Positions 39,401 to 51,400 of a stretch of 64,000 nucleotides of DNA are shown piece by piece (position 1 is the stretch's first letter; every line of letters begins with the position of its first letter). A program made the translations under genes and the position numbers. Source of the stretch: Ancylostoma caninum (taxonomy: Eukaryota > Nematoda > Chromadorea > Rhabditida > Ancylostomatidae); contig JBAJFG010000002.1 in assembly GCA_037903475.1 (NCBI GenBank), positions 3,906,001 to 3,970,000 of the forward strand. The letters are read 5' to 3'. The notes beneath the pieces are model-generated. The model saw nothing but the letters and a program-made list of their open reading frames with translations, had not been told where the DNA came from and did no database searches.

Positions 39401-42400
39401 TTAGTTTAAACATCATTCTTCCTCTCTTCTTAAAGGATGAGATCATAGCTTTTCATACCTGAAATAGAATTATTGTGCATGGTTCCATTTCCATCTCCTT
39501 CTTGGAGTCGACATCGCCTCACTGGTGCACAAAATTGTTCTTTCAGTGAATATTCAATGATCAAGATGTGATTACTTTACTCTTCTAAATCGAACCTTTT
39601 CGTATGCATTGGGGCTTTTGTGGTCTTTGCGTTGCTTCTGAGCTTATCCCCTAATGGTTCATGCTCTCCCCAGCGTTGTATAGCCGCGAAGTAGAGAGTG
39701 AGTGGGATTCAGCTTCAAGCAGTCGTTCTGGGAAATTGTATCGATTCAGAATGATGAATACACTGTTCATACTGTGTGAGTGATTCAGTCTTCCACACAT
39801 TCGCATTTTTCCCCTGACTGGCTTTTCCTGTAAGTGAGGTGCAAAATCTCACATGATCGTCCAATATCCTCCCGAATTTCTCTGAATTTGCGCATTCTGT
39901 AGAGGATTATCCACTAATGGCCAATTATCCACTAGAACATAGACTTTTGTACCAAGTAAATGGCGCAGTGAGGATATGGAAAGCCCGGAATCTCTTGTCC
40001 TTGATTTTCTCTCTAGAACGATTCCGAGATTGGTCTGTGCCTTTGAGCAGCTGATTTGATGCATAGTTTGTCTGTCCTTATCTGGTGCTAGGGTAGTTTC
40101 TCATGAAAATGACACTGAGATGACAAAGATGATGAGAACGGAGATTTTCTTCTCCATCCCTGACTCATCTTTGATCTCCTCAGAGCTAAGGAACGAAGAG
40201 CTTAAAGATGTTTCTCTGAGTAATTGTATGGCCTTGCAAAGCAGCCGTAGAGTTTTCCCGGTCTTTCAGTGCATTCATTGACTAGTGTTGAACGCATCTC
40301 GAACGTAGGCCGAGTTTCGCTCGATTCTCGCACATGCTTTTTATGATCACTCGACAACATTACACATTTTGCCCGTTTTCTCACCGGAGCATCCTGGCAG
40401 CGGTGTTTATGATTGGCTCCTTTATCCTTGAACCCGTTGCTTACGGACAACCTGGTTTTTTCTGGGTGCTCCGGATTCCCAGCTCGTTCGATAATCTCTT
40501 CGTCTCTATTCAGCTCAGCAGCCTTTTTTGGTGTTTTCGTGGGCGTAGAAGGTTTACGCTTTCTTCTGAATATTCATAGCGAATACTCGTCACGCTAGAG
40601 AACGTTGCCAGTGGGTTGGCGGCTGTTTCTGTGACGTCAGCACCAGCTCAAGTTGAAGTTGTCCTCCTCCAGACACACTCACGACATGCCGAGCGGCTGT
40701 CGGATGTGTTTCTTTGTGCCTGTGCCGCTCCTGTGCCTTCTTTTTTGTGTTGCTATAAAAATCTCCACTGTTTTTCAGCTCTTATCGGGGTCATCTCGCC
40801 TTTTTTCACTAATGCACTAGCGATTTCCACAGGCGTGGATTTTTTTCTGCTTTTTGCGCGAGAGGGGAATGTCGGGGCGTTCTCTCTAAACAGTAAAACG
40901 GGTTCGCAGCGAGAATCGATCAGAAAACGTAAACGACCGAGTGTGGGACGTGACACTAAACGCATCAGTGCCTCGTTGCCTTTCCACAGAAAAGAACCGC
41001 GTATTCCCCGTTTCGCTGCTCAAGGCCCCGTTCATCCCCGGTTGTCCCCAGCAGAGACGTTCGTGTTTCAGTTGGTTCGCCGGCCTGAAGGCGAAGATCT
41101 CGCAGCTGGCTGGGATTTCGGAGTGGATGAGCCAACTGGGCATCGGAGACAGTCAGCAGCAGCAGCAACAGCAGTCGCAGCAGCAGCAGCGAAGAATGGT
41201 GCGTTCTGCTACTTTTTTTTTCGTTGTGGAGTTTTTTCTATCTCCTGCGAATGGATCTTCTTCAACACTACTTATTTTGTTTTCTGTGCTTTTTTTCTGG
41301 ATTTTTTTCGTCACAACTCTACTTTATTCTTAATTGTACCGGTTCAATGGTATTCGAAAGATTCCTAGAAGTTGGCTGCGATCCAGCATCATCGCTTTCT
41401 TTTTTCTTTTTACTGTGGGAATAAGCTGTAAAATCCAGAGGGCCCAGATGCATCACCGAGATCATCCATAGGAAACGTATTAACTTACCTAAATTTACGC
41501 TTTACCTGGCGTTCACCGGCATGTTTACCCACACATGAAGCTCTCTATACTCAGCTGCTACCCATGGGTATACTCATGTGCGACACACCTATCGATTTAT
41601 TCGAATTCCAGAAATTTGATTTCGAATCGTTTAGAAATGATAAAAAGACGTTGAGGTCTCTCTCTCTCTTTTTAGGCATTTGAAGTCCTCTGATCTAGCC
41701 TCTAGTGAACAATTAAATGAATTGAGTTTTTCGGTTTTTATTCGGTCTTAAGTATACCCATGGGTACGAGACTACCTAATCCAATGATGCATCCGGGCCC
41801 AGAATTCTCTCAATCCACATCTTCAAATGATTTCATTCCATCTTTTCACAAGCGTTTTCTTAGACATACATATATTATTCCGCTTATTATGGATTCGTAG
41901 TAAACCACCATCATCGATAACTCTTGTCCGGATTATTGTTGCGGATTCGTTAGCTACTTTATTATAGTAGATCTACCATTCTTTCCTCATCTAGACTTTT
42001 GATTTGTCAATGTTATATCCTAAGGCTGCACCTCTACGCCGCAAAGTATAGCACCCTGCGTTGTCGTCCACAAGCGACATCGATTTTGATGCATATCGAT
42101 CTTCATTGTCACGTGTAGCAGCGGCGCCAGCGGTATTCCGCCTAAAATCAATATTTGCACGAATCGATCATTTTAGCAAGAACCGCACAGGGCGCTAAAC
42201 TCTAGGTGAAGCAGTAGCGTTAGAACTAAAACTTCCAGATTTACGTATTTTACATGTGATCTATAACGTGAGAGCTCTGGACTTGCTTTTGTTGGCCTAG
42301 ATAATATCGGAAGCTCAGTTGCAACTGAAATTTCATTTATTAGATACTATTTTTGAGAAACAGTCTAATCTATTTTGCTATGTACTATCACCAGAAATGC

Positions 42401-45400
42401 TTCTGTGCTTCTTCGCTTAGGGTTCATCCATGTTTCTTTTTCGCCTGGCTTTTAAAAATGTCTTCCTCTACTGTTGTAATGCTCTGTTCGTGTGTGCTGA
42501 GTCTCGTGCACTTTGTTGTTTTGCTAGACTGATGTTAACGTTCAACTTTACTGTGATCGTGCAGCTTTTTGAAATCTTCAAGAAATTGAAGCGAATATTC
42601 CTCATTGAACTCCCTTGGAAAAGTCTTTGTGATTCACTGAGCAATCTTATGTGAAGGGGAAAATCGAGTAGGAAAAAAGTCGCACTCGAGCTCAAGGTCT
42701 GGATTTGGACGTCTTACTGAGGCTTAATCTTGCATTTGAGATTCATTCCGCCCAAAGACCTCATGTTAAGATCACCGCCATCTGTAGTTTTGATGCTGAG
42801 TCCCTGCACACCCCTACTTGCGCGATTGTGGTGAGTAAGTGACAGTGAGTTTTTTTTTGCTTTGATTCGGGACAGAACATTCTATACTTCCGACAGGAAA
42901 ATTCTCATGGATGCTGCCTTCAAATTGGCCGTGTTCTAATGGCCGGAAATCGCCTTCTGTTCCCCCATCTCCTCTAACATTCAGGCTGATGTGTCAGCGA
43001 CCAAAACGTTTTAGTCATAATGCCATAAAGTTACTGAGAAGGCTCGTAATACCGCAATAAATCCTCACTTACTACGCAGTACTGCCGAGGTCGCGCTCTC
43101 GTTCTTGAGCGTTTTATGGCTAGTTGCCCTAGATGCTTTGAATGGTCTTATATGCGTCCGAACCCATCAAATATCTCCCATTTAGCGGCGTTATTACCCA
43201 CTGGTCACCTAGAAAATGCGCGTTCAAAAGCAGAACCCGCGAAAAACTTCGGTCTTGAGATTTAGATACAATTCAGGGAAATCAAGTACGCTTTCTTTTT
43301 ACCGGAAAATCTCACCTCATCGCTCCGTGTGGCGCCTCCGTTGAGTATGGATTGATCCGAAAATTTCTATTACGCTGCTTTTTCTGCTAGCTGTTTTGTA
43401 ACTTGTCATCGGATCGGTTTCCTCACGGTATTTTCTCTCGCAGACATCGGTAAGGAGGCATTCGATGCCCTAATCACGGGAGTCGTACTAGTCCTATATC
43501 ATAGCCCCGTTTTTCAAGAGTTACGCTGAGAGTAATGTAGAAGGACGAAATAAAATGCCAGTTTTGGCAAAGGAATGACAGTCGCATTAGCTGCTGCCTA
43601 GCGGAGTGGAGATTTGGTACTAAGTGGATAGGGTACGCGTGTTTACCACTTCCAATAACCTCTTTATGACTTTGCGGAGAAATTCCTTGGAGATTAGAAG
43701 AAGCGGAATATTCCATTACTTCGCTTCCTTTTGCATCCACACCTTTTTTGCTGTTATCTTATCGTAGCTTGACAAAACGGGGATACGATGCAAAGCGAGT
43801 GAGTGTGATTTGTGTGAGCAGGGCATCAAATAATCTCCTAAACGAAGTCCAGCTGAAAATTTCCAAAGAGAACCGATGATAAGTCACTTTTTATACGTAA
43901 TTTTGTGGCGGCAACACTCATCTGCCACAACAGCTCACAGGCTTCTGCTTTGACTCCGCTGGCCCCAGATGTTAAACATTCATTGAGTTACGTATATCCT
44001 GGAAAGGATCAAGCTTTCGATGCTGCTGCCTTCTCGTAACTGCTGGAATAATTGCTAGGGTTCCAGTAGGCTCGAAACCTCAGACGCGAATATTTACGTG
44101 GGTGCTGCCTTTAACGAGGTTCATTGTGGAACCAAATTATTGTGTCACGTCCATTGTTTTGCTCTGTGTTTTGTTTTCTTTTCTTTGAGGAAAGGAGAGA
44201 GCTAGGATTGGGCTACACCTGGTCTGGTTTTCGATATTCTTTTTTTTTCTCGCCAATTTAACTTTTGTTTTTGTTGAGAAATTTCGTAAGTCTTTTTGGG
44301 TGCATTAGTCCATTGACAAGCGTGGCTCACCGGTGAGCCGCGCCTTTTTGCAAGGTTACAGGACTTCCTTTTTGCAGAAATTGAAAAAAAGTGTGAAAAA
44401 ACGCGGGGGGGGACGGTCGCCAATGGGTTGAAATGAATACATATTAAACTTGTAGCCAAACAAATCCAATTGATCCTACTAGTGTTATTGCAAGTTCAAG
44501 AATCGCTATGATGCATCGGCATAATTCCGAAAAAAAAAGGCCCTTCACTTTATCTTATCATCCATTCTGTATTCCTCCCTTCTTCGAATGTTTGCCTCAT
44601 ATATTCGATTTTGTGCCTGGTGTGAGTTTTTTTTCGATTTCAAATACACCATACTAATTGCTGCTGATAGAACTATTTTTGAGCCTACACAGAACTTTTT
44701 CACTCGTTTCAAAGCGGTTTTCTTTTTTTTCGCAATTCCAGCAAGTAATTGCCACTAGAAAGGAGAAAGGACACCATGGGAGCATTTATGGGTCATACAC
44801 AGTTCACCATAGTTCGTCGCCACCTACATATTATGAGTGTGTGCTCAGTGTTGGCTTTGCTCCTGTCGTTGTTACCTTAAAATATTTCCTTCTGCATATA
44901 ACTGCTGTTCTTACACTTCTCTTTTTTGTTTCCCCTTCATCCTCCAATTTCACTTTTATCTCCATCTTTGTGCTCAGAATTTCTTGCATCACTTTTGTAA
45001 TAAACATCTATATTCACCTCTCAGTCTCCTTCGGCTAATGTACAGTTAATGAACGTCCTGACAGCATACAGTGATGGACAATCCTTATTACAACGCAGAA
45101 AGCGAGGTCGCGCCGCGCCATCTACGCTGCGCGGCAGGCCAAGTGGCGCGATTGGTTGTTGGAATTGCCGCTCTGCGTATGTTTTCCATGCTATTGTCTT
45201 CATTTGCGATCACTCTTACACGCACCCACACACGTACGTGGCGCGGCGCGGCCTCGTTTCCTACGGTACAATCACGATTAACGATCACTGCAAGCAATAT
45301 TAAACTTGGGTCTTTTTTAGCTGTGGAAGTGGACGTGGCGTAGCTCCGTTCAACATATAATTTATTTCCGTTCATTATCTCCCCAGAGACTGGCAACAAA

Positions 45401-48400
45401 TTTTGCTTTGGCCCGCCTTAATTTTGCGAAACTGCCATCTCATTACCTTCAGACAAATGTCAGGCTTCGGCTAACGTATAAATGAGTATTGTGCCGATGC
45501 ACATATCAATTAATAGTGCTGAAAAACGAGGGAACGCACGGGAATTTATTGCAACTCTATCGATAGCGGTGTGGAATGCTGCCAGATGTCTCGGCTTTTA
45601 TCCTTCCTCTGCAAGAGCATCTGGCTCACGTTCACCGTGAAGCCGATAACTCGGCGAATTCTTGCACGAGCTTTCTCCTAGCCCATATTGTGTAATTACT
45701 GGATGATTCGAGGAAGGAAATTCTAAGCTTGGTGTTTCTTTGAGGGATACATGTATCCCTAGATTTCAACTGCGAAGGTGGAGCTCCTCTTTCCCGATAT
45801 GGATTATTTTTTTGCTCAAGGCCCTGCTGCCTATGGTCCTGTCCAGGGGTCAGATGCGTTTTTGAGATTGTCCAGAGTAGTATTCTTAACACCACACACA
45901 TTTATCCATCGTTAACGTGGGCATCAGAGCGTTCACCCTGCATAATCTGTAATGCATCCAGACCCATATGCATATCTCCATTTAGTTTTGCAATCTTCTT
46001 CTTTAGAGAGAGCAATAAGCGAATACTGTCATTTCTAGAAAAACCGATCTGTTATGGTCCTGTCGCAGCCTTTCTTTATTTCCATGTCCCTCAAAAAAAA
46101 AAAAAACGCAGTAAGAGTACTTGCCCTAAATTTCCCTAGTATCAATCTACAGCGAAGCTTATAACATTACTGTGCTAACGTTGGCATATGTGCTGACGAA
46201 CAACACATTTAGGGCCAACAATAGGCCCCTAGTGACGCGAAAGAAGAGCCTATGTACTTCCAGTTCGATGATATTGTTCATCAATAAAACCTCCGTTATA
46301 AAAAAAGCTTTTGGAACGCTCATAGTCTAGCCGGCTGCTAGCGTCCTTTAGCTTATTTCGGTCCTTGCCTCCTCTCTCATCTACGCCGTAGTAATGCGGC
46401 AGTAGACGTAGCACTTTCATATTACCCTATTCTTATCCGTGTTTCTTTTCTAAATGGTCCTAGGCTGGGTAATTTCCGAAATTTTCCCCAATGGTTTCGC
46501 AGATTGGCTGTTTACCACCATCTAACAAATTTCTTAAAAAAATCAAAAATTAGTCCAGTTTTCTGTTTCGCACATTAATTCCTTATACAAGAAAAGGCAA
46601 ACAAATATGCCTCCCTCTATGCTAGCCAGTAAGGGAGGGAGTCATATGAGGGAGCAAGCGTATAGAAAACTTAGAAAACTACCCTGACCTGTCTGATCCT
46701 TCTACTCTTTTAGGAACATTAGTGAGGAAGCCAGTAGAAAATCCAATGAATAAATAGCATCCACCAGAAAATCCAGTAAAAAACAAATGAGTACTAGTTT
46801 CTCAAATTTGAGCAATTAAACTTAACAGATTTCTTAGTTAATCATGGTGTTCTTTTCACGTTTCTCTCAACATTGAAGGGAGAACTCGTCACAGGTGAAA
46901 ATTGCTTCCTATGTTTTTTTTTCAAGTACTACTTAGTTCAAACACAAAACGCTGCTGGTGGAAGAAGTATTACCCATCGCGTTTATTTGCGTCTTCGAAT
47001 GTATAGGTAAATAAATGCTTTTGAGAATCTGTCAGAAACTTCTCCCGGCTATCTTTTCCATATTTTTCGAAAGCGAGATCGAGTTGATGTCTTTACAGCA
47101 TCCAAAAAGTCGCTAATGGGAATCGCGACGAGTTTTTACGCTATACCGCTTGTCAATGTGCAGAATTAGAGACGTTGATCGGACTTTTTCCTTTGCCTGT
47201 TAAATTCCCTCAATCGATTCCGCATGACTTGTTTGGAATTGCTGAGGTCGGTCGTATCCATTTTTTTTTCACCTTCTTTACGAAAATCAAAACTTTTCTA
47301 ATTTTAACTATCCCTTTATAGGTTCACATAAGACAGTACTCCTAGTTTGCATGAGAGTTCAGAAATAGAAAACTAAATTCCGAGTACCTTGAGAAATACA
47401 TGTACACGAGGGGGTGAGGGGTGTGGGGAGTAGAAGCACTGTTGCACTGATTTCCACTAGCTTCGCTATTGCCTGTTCATTCTGATCTAGCCAACTCTGT
47501 GTTACAGCGAAATACATTACTAGAGCATCAACCCTAGCTTATAGCGGGATATTAACCATTATCTTTAGATTGATTCACGCTCGCCTTTTCCGTCCGTCCA
47601 TCTGTGGCCATGCAGCGTCAATTTGCTGAGTTTTTTTTTTGGATGGTGGTGGAAACGACGGTTACAGTGACTGTGAACGTTCTCCACGAATTGTCTCAGA
47701 GAGGTTAAACGCGCAAGTATGACCAAGGCCCTTCTTTCTCAGTTTGTGCCTATCATAGACCTGTGTATGGGAGATGGGCAGAACTAGAGAATTAGCCTTC
47801 GTGTCGTCTGACCCTGTTGTAAGTATATGTATTCCAATAATTCTGACCCTGTTCTTCGCTCACAGTGCCTTTTACGAACTCAGTTATATTTTCCGAGATT
47901 GTGTTCCAGAAACCCATTCTCCCTGAATTTTTGTTTATGTAACGCCATATTCGGTCTCACTCAAGTTAATTTTTGGAAGGACCGTAGAAGAAAACCGTAA
48001 AAACCGATAGATGATCTGCGGTTCTTCCGGTTTAGTGTTGCATTCCTTCCGAATAGCTGCTGCAGTCCTTCCAAATCTTTTTATATCTGCGTCTCTCGCT
48101 TCTTAGCTAAATGAGCGAGATTTCTTTCTGCTGCTGTCCTTCCGACAGTTTGTTTGAGCACGCTATCTGTTTGAGCTTTACCAGTTTTTTTAGCAGTTTT
48201 ATAGCCTACACTGATCTTTTTTCTCCTTCTCTGCTCTCCTCTTTTTTTTCAAATATCCGGATTTTCCAACCGACTTTATAGATAATCGGGTCTTAAGTGT
48301 ATATATGAGACTAGTCCTTCTTCACTCACAAAGTTTTCGCTTCCCTGTGAAACTAATTTCGTGGTCATACCTCAATTCCCATTCAACCATCACCCTATTG

Positions 48401-51400
48401 TTTTTTGCTTGAGTGCGCTGCAGAGAAAATTTCGGTGCTTGCACACGGGGACCCCTGCATCAAGAGAAAGGGATATTTCCCATTTTGCTTCGTCTTGCGC
48501 TCTGAGCTGCTATTGCCCCATAATTTTACAGTGCACTGGATAATTTATGTATAGCGTGGGTGCCTTTAGTCGGCCCGCAGCAAATTACACATTCTCACGT
48601 TCTATCGAGAACGAGTTCGAGAGCAGCACGAAAACTGCTGAACGTTGATGGATGCGGTTTCTAAAAATGTTAGCCTCCACGGGGAAAACAAGCTACTTTT
48701 TTCCGCTGGTATCCCAAGTAAGATTTTAGCTCTACCATCTGTAAGGGAATATGCAGTTATTCTGCAAGTCTAGCGAAATTTATAAGTATTTCCGGGAATG
48801 TTCAACATCACACGCATTCGCGGAGAAGTTTTCGGTGCAAAATTATGTAGATAATATGAACGATTATGCATAATGTATACTACATATTATGTACGATTGA
48901 GTCATTTCAGCCAACAGCAGCTAGTAGTGGAAGAAATAGGGAAATCTATTTAATTTCGTCAGGGAAATATTTACTAAGACAATATAAGAGACATGAATAG
49001 GTATCTGAGCACTTCTACTTACTTAAAGTATATGTGTTGTATCAAAATTACTGAGTCACTCCTGCCTCAAGGGCAATTACTTGTTGTCAGCACTTCGATG
49101 TCTTTTCAATGCACTGTACTTATATTCTTATGATTTTTTCTATAAGTCAGCGTAGTATAGCCAAGCACAAACAAATAAATATATGTTCATGTGCTCCTCC
49201 TCTGCAAATGCTCACATTGATGCGTCCTGGGTGGTCTCCATGAATTTTCCTGTGAATTTTTTTATTCTCACACCAAGCCATATTCATTGCCTATTACTTG
49301 CCATCCGAGGAATGACTCATTGGAATATCTGTTTATTCCTTTCTGAGTTTGTTTAGACTCATATACTTTTATTTCCGCTCAGATTTCGGTCAGACTTCAA
49401 TTATCAATTAGTAATGATTTCTTTGTTTCTTTAGTTAGGAGGGATAGTGGTATCTCCTCTAAACACAGGGCCCATAGCGCAAAATGAGAAAAATGAATTC
49501 ATAAGAAATTTAGCTGCTCTTAACTTAGGAGAGACAGTGGGATCTCCCCTGAACTCGGAGCCAATACCGCAGAATGACAGAGATTCATGCTTAATTACAA
49601 GAATAAGAGCAATTAGAAATGAATGTGTGAAAGAAATTATTGGAAATGTGGTATTGAAATAAGCATGTATGTACGATTTTCCTTGGTTTCCAAGCAAATT
49701 TGAATAATTTGCATGTCCTGCTCGAATTAAAGGAGACTAATTTGACAAAGTTTCATAAAATGTATTGATTCGGGAAGGAAACATTAGTAGAGCGGAACTA
49801 GAACTTGAATTTTGACAGTATTTGAAATTATCCTGAAGTTTTCTACGATCCATAACGAGCCGCTTTACAGTCGTCCTCGGCGGCAGTTCCGACTCCACGC
49901 CAACATGTGGACGACGACTCCATTTCCTACCATTCCATATCCCTCGACGACTGCGCAGCCATGCCAGAATGGGATGACGAGGTAATCCCTTTGATTGAAT
50001 CCAGCAGAGGGTTATGGATACGAGCCGTTCAATTCCAGCACTGGGACTTTGGTGCGTCGTTTTTGGCTGATTTGGATTCCTCCCATGTGTGGAATGACAC
50101 CTTGGAGAGGCAACACTTCGGTCCGTTAAAGGATCTCGTCACTACAGGTGGCACAAAGGCCGATGGGCATAACTTTGTGTAAGTTATGCGAGAATTCGCG
50201 TTTAAAGAAGTCGAGCTGATGCATTTCTGTGTAGGTCCATCACCCTCATGCACCCTACATGGTGCGACAAATGTGGCGACTTCATTTGGGGTCTCCTGAA
50301 GCAAGCGTCCAAATGCGAAAGTGAGTTACCTTCCCTGCTCTTTCGTTATTTATGGAATTATTTTTTCTGGATACTTCAGTTTTGACTGTATCCTTGGATT
50401 TTGCCAGTTCAGAGTTTATAGTAGCGAACCACTTTCAAGTTAGCCCAAATTCAGAAATCAAAATGAATTTGCATCTGCGAAGGGTTAAAAGCATGATAGC
50501 AGATATTGGTGTTAGACTAGCTTGGTAGAGGTAGCGACAGTGAAAAATATGCGTATCGATTATCGCGTCATCGTCCATCGTTTTGCCAACCGCTTTCCAT
50601 CGCATCCGTACACTTCCGACTGTCGGGATTACTGGCGAACTTTGGGGATAATGTAGCCCTATTCAGTCATTTAATCGTCCCCCTTCTACAGACTGCAACT
50701 ACACGTGCCATAGCCGGTGCAGGGAGCTGGTGACTCTGGATTGTCGATCAGCCGGCTCCTCTTTAGCATCTGGAGAATTCCCAGCAATGTATCCTAAACT
50801 CCTGGACGGCACGTTAGGCACCATTCCGAAGGATTTGCATCTGCCGCCAATACCCCTTCACTCGCCGTTTGGGGATTCTGACAAGGAGAATGATCACAGC
50901 GCAGAGGTTAGTTCACTTTTCCTTTTTTGAATCTCAGGGCCTGGGCCTTGTATCTGGGAGCAGCTGTACGACCGAATCCTGCCTTTGGTTGATCCATGCG
51001 AGCGCTCAGTCACAGGGCTCAGTCGCGCCGCTGTCTTCAAGTGCAGTGCTCCGCCTCATGAATTTCAATCATTTAACCTGTCAGCTTCAGTCCATTTGCA
51101 ATCTAGGATTTTTGTGATAGTGAACTTCAGAGGGCTTTCTTAAAGCTGTCTACCTGCGGCTACTTTTTTACTTTTTGCTTCATTTTCTTTAGCATCCCAC
51201 TTCTTTTCAGAATCCTCTCTTCTCTCCTTCGAAGTCGCCCCGTCCAGAACCCCTAACAGCATTGGGTCACCCAATAATTGGTGAACCTGAGGTTATTAAT
51301 GGACAGGTAAGCCGCTGTGTCCTCTTTTCTTTGCCAGTTTTTTTCTGAGGTTCAGAATATTTTCGTGTTCTGGCTTACATTTTGATCCAGTGTCGAAAGT

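Larger units (their letters stand above)
30454..41071 (+). other. rsf-1: rsf-1 intron, 10.6 kb
   Basis: AT-rich intron holding inverted-repeat elements (32898-33055, 33224-33519), a dispersed repeat copy (33116-33226), a GC-rich islet (34020-34330), a member of the CCCGGGAACGTT family near 39040-39200 and a minus-strand terminal exon (38218-38411). A perfect TGACGTCA lies at 30631-30638. The final 450 bp are CpG-rich (see the 40600 entry). Confidence 0.6.
41199..49870 (+). other. rsf-1: rsf-1 intron, 8.7 kb
   Basis: AT-rich, no firm exon. It holds inverted-repeat elements (41439-41802, 45068-45288), a 16-bp palindrome (44324-44339) and a diverged 90-bp tandem duplication (49435-49614). 45900-49400 shows nothing beyond AT-rich intron. 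Confidence 0.6.

Noticed and set aside
40616..41368. 250-codon plus frame, the longest outside the satellite
   Set aside because: It is in a different frame from the phase-consistent rsf-1 exon at 41072. Its alanine run is an out-of-frame reading of the CAG repeat, and the rest is promoter-like and T-rich intron sequence.
44658..45049. 126-codon plus frame
   Set aside because: T-rich, hydrophobic low-complexity reading of intron sequence without splice sites.
49982..50023. Short intron after GAG at 49982 (GTAATC)
   Set aside because: The next acceptors would give an intron of about 30 bp, and the frame continues with protein-like sequence into the C1 domain, so one exon is simpler.
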